Assembly (NCBI GenBank): GCA_033064195.1
Contig: JARBJD010000008.1
Span: forward strand, 124,001-188,000
Direction of reading: 5' to 3'
DNA: 64,000 bases
DNA from: Blattamonas nauphoetae
Lineage: Eukaryota > Preaxostyla > Oxymonadida
A program made the position numbers and the translations under genes. Shown one piece after another: positions 1-10,071 of this stretch. How positions within the stretch are numbered: position 1 is the first letter of the stretch; every line of letters starts with the position of its first letter. A model generated the notes under the pieces. The model searched no databases, was not told the DNA's origin, and was given only the letters and a program-made list of their open reading frames with translations.

Positions 1-1617
1 CCTGAGATTCAAGGGAAGAAGATATCTATTAAAATGAGGAACACCGAAGCATACAAACTGTTCGCAAAATGGATGAATCTCACACATCTCAGATCACATC
101 AATTGACACCACATCTACGTAAATATCCTGGATTTGATATTGCTTGTGACATTGAGAAAGCGATGATGATGTTCAACATCACAGTTCACATTTATGAATA
201 CGATGAGGACAAGAAGAAGTACCCGAACTCTAGTTCGACTAGTGACCCCCAAAGGGGTCGTTACTTCCTCAGTCAATCGTATGTCAACGAAAATGATGAT
301 GCAAGAGTTCTCCCCATCCTGATGATTCCACTGACAGCAACTCTCGTCCATGTGATGTTCATTGTGGATCCTGAGAAAATCACTGGATACAAACTCTGCC
401 CATATTGTCAATCAAGAGGATTTCAAGTGAAGGATACAAACTTTAGAAGATACTACGAGAAGCATCTCAGAGAGTGCAAAGAACTTGATGGAAAACATGT
501 GAAGAAGATCTCACTTGATAAAACACCAAGACCATATGTCCCACATATTCTTAACAACAGAACGTATGAATTTCTGATGGCACACAAAAGACAAGACGAA
601 TTCAAACCTACGCAGTACTACATCACTTACGATTTCGAAACGATGGAAGATCTCATTCTTGACAATCTATTCTCTGATGACAACACACAGTTGATCTCAC
701 ATTTGAAACCACTCTCTGTTGCATCAGCAACTAAGACAGAATCAGGTGTGAAATCGATCTACTTTGATCTTCGAGATGGAAAGGATTTTGTGAAACAATG
801 GATCAGAGAACTCTTCAAATATGCTGAGACAGTTCGACAGGACAACTACTACGAAGACCCGGAAATTCCCTCACAGAATGAAGTCAGTGTGATCGGGTTC
901 AACAGCTCCAGATTCGACATAAATCTCATCTTCCGTGATCTCGTTGATAAGGATTGGAAAGTGGTGAGCTTTCTTGGATCAACTACCAAGTACAAACAAG
1001 TTTTGATCAGACATGAGAGAACACAACAGGGGCTCCGCTTCATTGACATGATGTCATACACAGGACCAATGACTTTGGATAATACAGTGAAAGCCTTCGG
1101 AGGAAACACCACACTTCAGAAATCATTCTTTGCGTACGAATCCTTCGACTCATCAGACTACGATACAGTTTTGAACAAGCATGAACCATTCTCCAAGTAT
1201 GAATTCTACTCCAGTCTGAACAACAGTGAAATGTCCGACACCGATTACCAACTGTACCTTGATGATTGGAACAAGCAAGGATTCAAAAATAGATGGGACT
1301 ATCTGAAATACTACAACATCAGAGACGTCGAATGCATGATTGCACCACTCGACAATCTGATTGCTCTGAACTTCCAATACAAAGTGGATATGTTGCACAA
1401 TCTCTCACTCTCAGCCAACGCTTCTGCAATCAAATATGCGTGTGCCTACAAAGACTTTGATATCGATGATGATTTCAATGGAGTGGATCAATCTGGAGAA
1501 ATAAAAATCACCAAGCAATACTGGAAGTACAAGGTTTCATCGTACATTTATCAAGACCAGAAAGCTCACCGCAATACTGATAAAAATGTCACTGAAGCAG
1601 ACTTTGATTGGTTTGTT

Positions 1618-1770
1618 CAACAATGTAAGAGAGTGTGCTACATCTGCAAGAGTCACTTCTCACAAGCAGTTCGACCAACACTGGACAGAATCGACAATTC
1701 AAAAGGTCATTCAAAAGAGAACGTGAAGATCTGCTGTGATTACTGCAACACTTACAAGTCAGACCATGAT
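1618..1770 (+). other. HNH nuclease-like domain embedded in PolB
   Basis: Within the polymerase ORF, two CxxC-type pairs (CYIC and CDYC) flank a core reading TLDRIDNSKGHSKENV and then N before YKSD. This is the classic HNH/zinc arrangement seen in recombination endonucleases and HNH homing nucleases. It sits between the exonuclease and palm domains. No intein splicing residues are evident around it, so it looks like a fused domain, not an intein. Its role (primer removal, target choice or selfish insertion) is unknown. Confidence 0.65.
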
Positions 1771-2337
1771 GAACACCTCACAAGATTGAGAATTCAACTG
1801 AAGAAGTATTGCATCTGGAAATCACTCCCAATGACTCTGACACATGAGCAAACATATCACAAGTTGAGAGCCGCAGTGACTGGTGGATTATCGAATGTTC
1901 AACATCGGCAGAACATCAAAGACGTGACTCCATCAATCACTTCACATATGAAGATGGAAAAGTTGTCTCCAAAGACACTGAACACAAAATGACTCATGTC
2001 TGTGGTGTTGATTTCAATTCACTTTATCCAAGTGCTTTCTCATCCATCAAGAACAAGAACAATCCATACACGAAACACAGAATGTACATGCCAGGACGAT
2101 GTTTGTACACAGCAACAGGAGATAAAGAATGCCGTAAGATCATCGAAGACAAAAATCAGAAGACATTGTTCGTTGCAGAGTTGAAAGGACACATCGATGA
2201 AAAGTACATCAATGATTTCATTAACTTCCCACCAATCTTCAGGAACATCGTTGTTAATACGACAGAAGAGAACGTTGGAGAGAAGACATATTCACTGATG
2301 AAGAAGCATGGATTGAAGACTGATGACCAGGGCTTTG

Positions 2338-3262
2338 ATCGTGATCTCACGGATCTCACCCTTTTCAGATCTCACGAAATACCACTTTGTTTTTCGCGAT
2401 CATTTTCTCTTTGCACAAGTATTTCATGAAACAAAGATTACAGCAAAAATTAGAGATATGATAAGTTGTTATTGAATGAGAAAAATGTGATGAGTTTTCG
2501 ACAAGTTCTGTATGTGCTATCATCGATGAACAAGTCTGTTCAAAGGGTGGGTCGAGTTGAAATGTGCAATGTTGACTGTTAGAGTCTCTCGACAAGACTG
2601 TGTATCTCTTCTTTCTTTAGAATCGTCGATGATCGAAAGTGCTTCAGTTTCATCGACAGCGTTAAGCTTTCCAAAGTGATCTGATAAAGCTTGCAAGATC
2701 TCCAAATTTGGAGTCTTCGACAGAGTTCTTTCTTTTTGATCCGTATGTCGCGATAATTCGCGATCAAAGAGAGGATCATCGCGGTGTTTGTTCATCCACA
2801 GATTCAAGTGTGATGTTCGTGCAATCAATGTCAGGACCATTGAATGATCCGTCTGGGATGGATAAGGAAAGCAGTGTTTCGATCCTTGAACAGGAATGGT
2901 CCGCTGATTGTTCGAGAGTGGTGGGAGACCTCTTCGTGGTTGGATGAGTGTTTTACTTTCTTCATTTTGTTCAATCAAACAGAAAACGAGTGAGAGGCAG
3001 AGTTTGATTCGAATAAATGCTTGATCGAGATTCGATCTGGGAAGAAAGAGACGGATGGATAGTGAACGAACAGAACTTGGGAAGGAACAAAATGGACTAT
3101 ATGTGGTTGCCACAGATTGAGAGAGCTGGGAGAGCAATCATAGCAGGGAACAATGAAGAGACAGACTGAATCTGAAGAGATTGAAATAAGTTGAGGGAGA
3201 TCTCGAAACTCCAGATTAGGGATTCTGATCTCAGGCCCAAAAATCGACCGTGACATCAATTG
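2338..3262. mobile_element. 0.92-kb insertion inside Polinton PolB
   Basis: The segment interrupts the polymerase region and has no recognisable coding of its own. Its ends carry imperfect inverted sequence: the left has GTGATCTCACGG, and the reverse complement of the right has TTGATGTCACGG. The right end, GACATCAATTGATCTCAG, nearly matches the right end of the insertion at 10851-11332 (GACATCAATTGATCCCAG). The two are therefore members of one small non-autonomous family. The superfamily is not clear and exact borders are uncertain by some ten bases. Confidence 0.6.
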
Positions 3263-4391
3263 ATCTCAGCTTCTATTGAAAACCGTCTGACGGCTCTAAG
3301 CCCTGCTGATGACAAACAAAGAAAGCTGACCCAACTCTTGAGCACACACGATCAGTATATGTTCTTTTCGACATACTATCTGTGGTTCCTCATCGACTAT
3401 TGCCACTTCATTGTTGATGACGTAAAGAGTGTGATGGTCTTTTCGAGACATGCTGGATTTGAACCATTTGTGACATCGTTCATGAATGACAGAATAGAAG
3501 CAATGAAGGTTGGAAATAAGGGAAAAGAACAATTCTGTAAGACGAACTTGAATGGAAGGTATGGATACGATGGAATGAACACTGAGAAGTATAACTCAAT
3601 CACAATCTGCAATGAGAAGAGAACATACTTGAAGCAAATGATGAAAGGATTTGTGGCGACAAGAGAGATCAATGAGGACAACTACATCGTGATTGAAGAC
3701 AGAGAGAAAGCATCATGCAAAACATGTCTGCAAGAAGCAGTATTCACACTCGACAACGCCAAGTTCTGGTATCTGAATTTCATCTACAATTTCATGTTCA
3801 AGTGTCTAGATATGAACAAGATTCATTTCTGTGAGGGAGATACTGACTCTGCATACTGGGCAATAAGTGGAGATCCGAATGCTGGAATCCATCAACAATT
3901 TGAACACGTGATTGCTGACAAAGAATTCTATGATGCTCACAAATATGAATGGTTTCCAAATCCTGAAAAAGGAGTCGATGATGAGAAGAAATTGTTGGGA
4001 TTAGCGATTGAGAAGGAAGGTGAACAGATGATCTGTCTTGCACCAAAGTGTTCCTCTCTCGATGAGAAATGCAAGATCAAAGGAGTGTCTCTAAAGAAAA
4101 CAACAATAACAAGCAACGACTATGAGAAGTGCCTCAATGGAGAGAAAACTGTGACAACAACATTGAACTTTCAGACGAGAAGAGTTCATTCTGACGATGA
4201 CACCAATGGATTTGAGATTGCGAAAATACAACAGCAGAAACTCAGTCTTAGTGGAATTCATCTGAAGGCAATCGTACTTGAAAATGAATCATGTCCTCCA
4301 TTCATTCATGGACTGAAAGCTACTGACTATATATTGAATAAACACAAACTTTATTTTTGAATAAATAAACACTCGACAGATCAATACATTA

Positions 4392-5507
4392 GTGAATAGG
4401 TTACTTCGGTGTACACAGCATTCTAAAAACAAAATAGTTGGAAAGAAATGGACTTTAACAAACATATTACCAGTATATGATGTCTCTGATAGACGGGGTG
4501 AATACATTGGGAATGATGAAACATACTTCGAGGATTGGTTCAATGGAGGTTTCTCTCCTGAATTATCATTACCTGATGGAAGAAGAGTAGTTCAACAATT
4601 TGTAAGCAACTTCCTAGGAGTTCGTATTCGGGATAGCACTGCTAAACTTGCATTCGAAGCATATCAATTTTATCATCGGACGTACAATCAGGAAGTGAAT
4701 TTTTCACCACGGATTCGAAGCCCTGCAGAGGTAAGACCAATCCCAATCACAATTCCAGTGCAAAAACCAATTGCAATTGAATCGCCTGAATCTCCAATTA
4801 TACCTGGACAGATCAGAAACTTGAAATCAATGGGGTTTGAATATGAATATCCAATGAAGGAGAGGAGATTTGAAGAGGAGGAGGAGGATAATGTCATTAT
4901 TCCCAATCCACCAATGTCAATCAGAACAACTTCGTCCAAACACCCTGTGAGAGAGATCAGACACTACGCACCAACTCTCCGCCCAGGAGGGCTCGAAGCC
5001 TCTTGCAAGACGAAGCAGCAAGTGCTCAAAAAGTTGGCACATATGAAAGGATTGTTTGATCATCAACAGAGAAACGATTCAGAAGATGAACAGATCAAAG
5101 CTGAGAACTCAATAATGAATAATCGAAAACATATGGAACACTTTATTACATCACACATTCTGGATGCCAATAAAATGAACAGAGACACATTTATTCGAGC
5201 CTCGATTAACAAAACTATTGCGAACGATGATCTTAACTTCATACTGACTCACACAAAACAAATCCCATTCGGAGGAAGATCATTTCAGAATTGGTATGAG
5301 GAATATGATCACAGATGGAGTATCGCACATCCGAGGAAAACACAGAGAGAAAAAGGAAGTGACAGAATGAGTATTGATCCACCAATGATTCCGAAAAACA
5401 ACAGAGAAAATAGTGTATCCTTTTCGATCAAAGATGCAGTTCATGTCGAAAGCAATTTCTGGAGATCCACAGAAGACATCAGACAGAAAGGTTCCACAGA
5501 ATTGTGA
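4392..5507 (+). CDS. Polinton protein of unknown function, about 370 aa
   Basis: This is a long open frame between polymerase and integrase on the same strand. The N-terminal third is mixed and folded-looking. The centre is rich in proline and isoleucine repeats (PIPITIPVQKP), followed by an acidic patch of glutamates around residues 155-165. The C-terminal half is charged and hydrophilic. No catalytic motif is recognised. The start is unclear because the open frame begins with GTG and no early ATG is obvious. A T-rich promoter-like motif lies at 4350-4359. A protein-primed element needs a terminal protein, and this position beside the polymerase is one possibility, but that is a guess. Confidence 0.5.
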   Translation: MNRLLRCTQHSKNKIVGKKWTLTNILPVYDVSDRRGEYIGNDETYFEDWFNGGFSPELSLPDGRRVVQQFVSNFLGVRIRDSTAKLAFEAYQFYHRTYNQEVNFSPRIRSPAEVRPIPITIPVQKPIAIESPESPIIPGQIRNLKSMGFEYEYPMKERRFEEEEEDNVIIPNPPMSIRTTSSKHPVREIRHYAPTLRPGGLEASCKTKQQVLKKLAHMKGLFDHQQRNDSEDEQIKAENSIMNNRKHMEHFITSHILDANKMNRDTFIRASINKTIANDDLNFILTHTKQIPFGGRSFQNWYEEYDHRWSIAHPRKTQREKGSDRMSIDPPMIPKNNRENSVSFSIKDAVHVESNFWRSTEDIRQKGSTEL

Positions 5508-6201
5508 TCGACCGTACTTCTCTCCCAAGTTTGGATCATGGGAAATTGATCTCGTTTTTATCCAATCACCAACGTCGAAAACAGTACTTCAGATATACCT
5601 CTTCGGAATTAACATCAACACTAAATACCTGGTAGTCATTCCAGTTCTGGATAAATCATGGAGCAAAGTCAAGACTGCAATGAACGATCTGATTAATCAT
5701 CGTGGAGTTCATGTCAACAACATTCGAGGTGATGGAGAAGCTGCATGGACAAGTGGAGAAGCATCAGAGTTTTTCAAGGATCAGAATGTCAGTACATATT
5801 TCACAAGTTCGCCATTCACAAATCACAATAGAATTGTCGATCGAGTACTCAGAACAATCAGAGATGGATTCCAAGACAATGCGACACAAATGGCAAATCA
5901 TTCGATGATGAATCAGATGGTGGAATACTACAACATGACTCCACATCGAGCGTACTGGAACAAGTTCACTCCACAGCAGGCACAAAACAATCGTGAAATC
6001 GAAGCTCTGTACATCTCCAGTTGTGAAGAACAATTGAAGGCCATCCAAAGACAGCAGACAACTCAGATGTTATGGAAATACAAACCAGGAAATATTCTGT
6101 TGATTCACCTTGATTTGGACAGACTGTTGCCAAGTTTCAGAAGAAGCGTAGACAGTTTCAATTCGTGGGGAAATTCATTGAATACAAGCACGGTAATGTA
6201 G
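5413..6201 (+). CDS. Polinton retroviral-type integrase
   Basis: The protein is a DDE-fold integrase core, the enzyme that inserts Polintons and makes their short target duplications. The RNase H-like order is visible: GSWEIDLVF with the first catalytic Asp, then NIRGDGEAAW with the second Asp before a SGEASEF helix, then the FTNHNRIVDRVLRTIRD helix that carries the third acidic position. A YYNMTPHRAYW segment typical of integrase follows. The catalytic core begins around 5520. The frame overlaps the end of the preceding ORF. It belongs to a fossil element. Confidence 0.85.
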   Translation: MYPFRSKMQFMSKAISGDPQKTSDRKVPQNCDRPYFSPKFGSWEIDLVFIQSPTSKTVLQIYLFGININTKYLVVIPVLDKSWSKVKTAMNDLINHRGVHVNNIRGDGEAAWTSGEASEFFKDQNVSTYFTSSPFTNHNRIVDRVLRTIRDGFQDNATQMANHSMMNQMVEYYNMTPHRAYWNKFTPQQAQNNREIEALYISSCEEQLKAIQRQQTTQMLWKYKPGNILLIHLDLDRLLPSFRRSVDSFNSWGNSLNTSTVM

Positions 6202-6401
6202 TAGCTACTCTACTGAATGGTCTCACCTGTTTGTCAAAAGTTGTCTACGTTCCAATCCAACACACCAAGTTCCATGCAGACTCAATTGACGACTTAACTC
6301 CAGAGTTCATTGCTGAATTCGGTCTATTCTGACCTCAGAACTTCGTTCGCTTTAATTTGGCGTAGTCTCAAAAATGTTTCAGATATTTTTATTTCACTTA
6401 A

Positions 6402-6761
6402 ATGTCATCACTAAAAATATTAGAACCATTTGATCCTGAGCAGAAAGAGTTCACAAACATCCACGACTTTCAGAGATACTTGGAGAAGAATAGAAAAGAA
6501 CTGAATGACTACACAACTCAGAAACTGAATAGGATGATTCAAATTGATGGATACAGAATTACAAAAATAAGAGGTGAGATTGCACTGATGAAACGATATG
6601 TCGATGCTTCCACTTCTCCCAATTCACTATCGATTGATCAAAGATTATCAGACATTGAAGAATCAATTCGGACGTTGACAGACACTCTCAGCATGAGGCT
6701 TCGAAGTCTTGACGAGACTATTGGAAATCTCATTCAAGAACTAACGGACAGTTCGGTTTAA
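6402..6761 (+). CDS. Polinton small coiled-coil protein, 119 aa
   Basis: The ATG at 6402 follows a T-rich motif (TATTTTTATTT, 6384-6394) by only 7 bases, which supports this start. The protein is hydrophilic. Its last half has regular heptad-like leucine and isoleucine spacing (LSDIEESIRTLTDTLSMRL), suggesting a helical oligomerisation region. No family is recognised. Its end overlaps by about 20 bases the end of the convergent ATPase gene. A structural or scaffolding role is possible but not shown. Confidence 0.6.
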   Translation: MSSLKILEPFDPEQKEFTNIHDFQRYLEKNRKELNDYTTQKLNRMIQIDGYRITKIRGEIALMKRYVDASTSPNSLSIDQRLSDIEESIRTLTDTLSMRLRSLDETIGNLIQELTDSSV

Positions 6762-7622
6762 ACCATCCTTGTTGATCTCTGTCAGTGCAACTCCATCTGT
6801 ATTGTATCGAAGAATGATTGCTTCACATTTCTGTTTCCTCTGATAGACATTCCAGAAGTGCTGAATATCAATGGGAGAGTTCAACTGAGGATAGACTCGA
6901 CTGATTCGTTCTTTGTTGAATCCTCCAAAGATCCACATCGAATCAATGTTTGACTTCATGTCTGCTGACAAACTGAATAGCTCATGCATAGTCAGAAAGA
7001 ATGTGAATTTCGGTTGTCGATTCTCCAGTAACAAGTCCATCATTGTCATTCTATTTTTGGATGCTCTACGTTCACCAAGGATTCTACGACAGTCATCAAG
7101 GAGGATAATCGTTTGAAGATTCTTCACTGAGAAGTCATCAATGTAAAGTGAGTCAAAGACATTCTCTCGACACTCATCAGTGATTCTGTTTTGCCACTGA
7201 TTGTCAATAATTTCTTCATATGCAGCTTTCGATTCAGAGAGTTCCAACAGAAATGGAAGTGCTTCATCATATTTGACTTTCACATAAGGAACGTTCAGGA
7301 TTGGTTTGAATTTATCGAATGTTGGATCAATGTTCTTATCAGTAACGAAGACAAACAGATGGAATAGTTCGTTTCTGACTTGAACATTTTGGAGCTTGGC
7401 AACCTCTCGAAGAGCATTGATTGTTTTTCCACTTCCTCTGTTACCAACGAGGACATTCACACTATTGCGATTGAAATTCAAGTCTGGATGTATTTGTGAT
7501 TGCACTTCATGAGAAACATTCCTATTTGATGCTTCACTCAATTTTGCATTCACATATGCTGTTAGAGACAAGGGTTCCACCCTCCGCGAAACCTCTGGTT
7601 TAGCCATATTCGATTTCTTCAT
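6741..7622 (-). CDS. Polinton packaging ATPase (FtsK/HerA, A32-like)
   Basis: This is a DNA-packaging ATPase of the type found in Polintons, virophages and large DNA viruses. The Walker A loop is VLVGNRGSGKTINAL near residue 60, and a Walker B strand TIILLDDCRRILGE lies near residue 165. The next sensor-like stretch, FFLTMHELFSL, matches the FtsK/HerA layout. The ATG at 7622 is followed by about 40 residues before the P-loop domain. The length of 293 aa is normal for the family. It is divergent from the gene at 7684 and convergent with that at 6402. It is a component of a fossil element. Confidence 0.85.
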   Translation of the reverse strand: MKKSNMAKPEVSRRVEPLSLTAYVNAKLSEASNRNVSHEVQSQIHPDLNFNRNSVNVLVGNRGSGKTINALREVAKLQNVQVRNELFHLFVFVTDKNIDPTFDKFKPILNVPYVKVKYDEALPFLLELSESKAAYEEIIDNQWQNRITDECRENVFDSLYIDDFSVKNLQTIILLDDCRRILGERRASKNRMTMMDLLLENRQPKFTFFLTMHELFSLSADMKSNIDSMWIFGGFNKERISRVYPQLNSPIDIQHFWNVYQRKQKCEAIILRYNTDGVALTEINKDGLNRTVR

Positions 7623-7683
7623 TTGTGATTTAACTCTAATTAAAATATACTTTTGGTTTTTTTATTTTGTATGAAAACACACA

Positions 7684-8646
7684 ATGTCACAAAAGATAGT
7701 GTACGTTCAACCACAAAGAAAAGCACAAGCGAAGAAACCAAGAATGAGATACGCAGCAGAGACTCAAGCAGCATTGAAACGAATCTATGCCGACGATGAT
7801 ATTCAAACCAGACGCAATGATGTTCTGTGCAGTCTTCCATCAGCGTTAGAATACATCAAGAGAACTGGACGAAATTGGACTGCGAAAATAGAACAATATG
7901 GACAAGTTCCTGATGTGATGGTCTACGATAATGATACTGGAGATCTGATTGCAGTCAATGGTGCCATGCTAACTCCATACAACAGTAGACCAGTCAAAGA
8001 GACATACTATGCAATGAATCCAACTCCAGACATGCGAAGACAGAAACCATACACATCATTCAATCAACAAAATGGAAGGAAAATCAAAGCTGTACATCGG
8101 AATTTCCTCAAAAATGGAACATACGATTTGCCAACCAATTATCGAGACATCAGCTATGAAGAGATGAAGACCAAACGATCTCAACAACCATATGCAATAA
8201 TGAAGAGAGCTGTTGGTGAACACATGACAGACACATTGGGAATAACTCGTGCAAATCGAAGCAATCCAGCTGATCCCAGCAAGAATGTGTTAGACAATAT
8301 GGTGTTCAATTCAATTCAATCACAGATTGCATCACTGATGTGGGATCAATGGCTTCATGATCATGTTCAGGACTACAATCCCAGTATGAAACAAAAGAAA
8401 GCCTTCAAAGATCAGATTTATCCAGTGTTTCTCCAAATGATCACTCAAGATACAACGTATTTATCGGAATACTGTACTCGCTATTCAACTCACATATCAA
8501 CAGAAGTTAATAAACTGAAAGCCAAAGCATTCAAAACAGTCACAGATGATGATATCAGTGGATACCAATCTGAAATGCCTGGGTATTATCGATTTGCACA
8601 GTTGGACAGTTCTGGAATGGGAGCTATAGATCGAGCAGAAATGTGA
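7684..8646 (+). CDS. Polinton protein of unknown function, 320 aa
   Basis: The ATG at 7684 lies 15 bases after a T-rich run (7657-7668). The protein begins with a basic leader (QRKAQAKKPRMRY) and is hydrophilic throughout, with many Gln and Asn and a C-terminal helical segment. No transmembrane segment or catalytic signature is visible. Position between the packaging ATPase and the small MAPG proteins places it in the virion-type gene cluster, so a core or minor capsid protein is a reasonable guess. Confidence 0.6.
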   Translation: MSQKIVYVQPQRKAQAKKPRMRYAAETQAALKRIYADDDIQTRRNDVLCSLPSALEYIKRTGRNWTAKIEQYGQVPDVMVYDNDTGDLIAVNGAMLTPYNSRPVKETYYAMNPTPDMRRQKPYTSFNQQNGRKIKAVHRNFLKNGTYDLPTNYRDISYEEMKTKRSQQPYAIMKRAVGEHMTDTLGITRANRSNPADPSKNVLDNMVFNSIQSQIASLMWDQWLHDHVQDYNPSMKQKKAFKDQIYPVFLQMITQDTTYLSEYCTRYSTHISTEVNKLKAKAFKTVTDDDISGYQSEMPGYYRFAQLDSSGMGAIDRAEM

Positions 8647-8689
8647 ATTTAAAAACATTAATATATATTTTTTATTTTTATAGAAAGTG

Positions 8690-9280
8690 ATGCAACCAAT
8701 TCTAAGTTGTCAATTTACAAAACACACAAGTTCTTCTTCAGTACCAACATCAATCACCAACAATGTCATCATCGAGGATAGGAGCAAAGCTGGCGTAGAT
8801 AATAGAGGATCGAAGATGGAGATGGAAAGAGTGTGCTCTGAACCTGTGGTATCCAATGAACGAGGTGCTTACGATCCACCATTGGAGACATATCCATCAG
8901 CTCCGATCCATAGTCGAACAATTCCACTGAGGGAATACACTTCCATCATTTCAGCATTCAAAGATCAACTACTGTTAGTGTACAAGAATGCATTTGCTTG
9001 TGAAAAGAAACTACTGAATAATCTCATTGAACCATCAAAGAAACTGATCACAAACCAAAGTGATTTATGTGCTCTGATTGCGACACTCACTGGAATCAAC
9101 GATGTGGTGGTCGAATTGGATGACCTGTCTGATAAGTGGTTATGTCTGAATAAACTCCCAATCTTTCGAACAATATTCAAGATCCTTGTTGGAGGAAAAG
9201 ACATGAGTGTTGCCTACAATGAAGCATACAACACTATTCTCAATTCTGGCATTTCTCTGACGAAAGCAATACCCCGTTAG
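8690..9280 (+). CDS. Polinton protein of unknown function, about 196 aa
   Basis: The start is taken as the ATG at 8690, 9 bases after the motif at 8668-8680; an in-frame GTG lies one codon upstream. The N-terminal 70 residues look disordered. The second half is helical with two Cys residues (FACEKKLL and SDLCALI). Polintons usually carry an adenovirus-type cysteine protease near the capsid genes. I looked for its His, acidic and Cys triad here and could not identify it, so the function stays open. Confidence 0.55.
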   Translation: MQPILSCQFTKHTSSSSVPTSITNNVIIEDRSKAGVDNRGSKMEMERVCSEPVVSNERGAYDPPLETYPSAPIHSRTIPLREYTSIISAFKDQLLLVYKNAFACEKKLLNNLIEPSKKLITNQSDLCALIATLTGINDVVVELDDLSDKWLCLNKLPIFRTIFKILVGGKDMSVAYNEAYNTILNSGISLTKAIPR

Positions 9281-9351
9281 GGCAGAAATCTCTTCTGAGA
9301 CTATTTCCTCGTTAAAATTATAAATGAATTGTATTTTTTATTTTTACATAA

Positions 9352-9660
9352 ATGGCACCAGGAAGTTTCAACAAACTCAAAAATATCGGCAAGCAATTCT
9401 TTCAATTCATCAAACCTCTAGCTCCAACATTGCTTCAAGTCGGTGGTGGATTGCTCTCTCAAACGAACAGTAAATTTGGACAAACAGCAGGAGGAATACT
9501 GAATGGATTAGGAGGAATGATGGATGTTTACCAACAGAACAAAGCGATCAATCGTCAACAGAAACCACAGATGATTGAGTACGAACCTCCACGAAATGGA
9601 CGATACTCCAATGATGATATGCCACTCTCGTCAAATTCCAAAATTCAATTCAAAGGATAA
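9352..9660 (+). CDS. Polinton small MAPG-type structural protein, 102 aa
   Basis: The protein starts MAPGSFNKLKNIGKQFF and contains an amphipathic N-terminal helix followed by a glycine-rich segment (GQTAGGILNGLGGMM). Such composition resembles small membrane-active or core proteins of adenovirus-like virions, but I claim no homology. It is paralogous in layout to the next gene (MAPGWFSKLAAVGKN). A T-rich motif at 9334-9346 ends five bases before the ATG. Confidence 0.6.
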   Translation: MAPGSFNKLKNIGKQFFQFIKPLAPTLLQVGGGLLSQTNSKFGQTAGGILNGLGGMMDVYQQNKAINRQQKPQMIEYEPPRNGRYSNDDMPLSSNSKIQFKG

Positions 9661-9698
9661 GAATTCACTCGTATTCGAATATTTTTATTTTTATTAAA

Positions 9699-10004
9699 AT
9701 GGCACCAGGTTGGTTCTCAAAATTAGCAGCAGTTGGCAAAAATATACTCAGAGTTGGAGCTCCATTTCTGAATCTCATTCCCTTCGTTGGACCTGTGATT
9801 TCTAAGATTGCACAGACAGGAGTGGAGATGATACCAGATGTGAAATCGGATCAGCAAATCCATGCAGACAAGATGGCACAATACGAGCAAGCGATCAATG
9901 AAGGAAACACAGCGGTTGCGAACAAACTCAGAGGGGAAATACCGAAACTAGAAGAAAAACTGAAACCAAAAGCAAAGAAACCAAAAAAGAAAAAGTCTCG
10001 CTAG
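9699..10004 (+). CDS. Polinton small MAPG-type protein with basic tail, 101 aa
   Basis: This is a second MAPG protein, with a hydrophobic helix (APFLNLIPFVGPVISKIA) and a very basic C-terminus of alternating Lys, Pro and Ala ending KKKKSR. A DNA-binding or membrane-active core protein is a fair inference from composition. It follows the previous gene by 38 bases with its own T-rich motif at 9682-9692. Its end overlaps one copy (9995-10014, reverse) of a recurring 20-bp motif. Confidence 0.6.
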   Translation: MAPGWFSKLAAVGKNILRVGAPFLNLIPFVGPVISKIAQTGVEMIPDVKSDQQIHADKMAQYEQAINEGNTAVANKLRGEIPKLEEKLKPKAKKPKKKKSR

Positions 10005-10071
10005 AGGCTTCGAACCCTTTTGGGAAAAGAGTAAATGAAAGTAACAATTATGTTTTTTTATTTTTGATACA

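Larger units (their letters stand above)
34..4360 (+). pseudogene. Polinton protein-primed DNA polymerase B (relic)
   Basis: This region encodes the family B polymerase that replicates the element by protein priming. Early in the protein there is a Cys/His zinc-finger-like stretch (CPYC then HLREC). The 3'-5' exonuclease motifs follow: YDFETME, then GFNSSRFDINL, then YYNIRD. The polymerase motifs are DFNSLYPS, a later motif B (NGRYGYDGM) and the catalytic GDTDSAYWA. Between exonuclease and polymerase lies an HNH-like domain at about 1620-1770. An unrelated insertion occupies about 2338-3262. As part of a fossil element it is reported as broken. The family assignment is firm from the motifs. 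Confidence 0.9.

Noticed and set aside
8690-9280. Adenovirus-type cysteine protease of the Polinton
   Set aside because: Position is right, but no convincing His, acidic residue and Cys triad could be placed.
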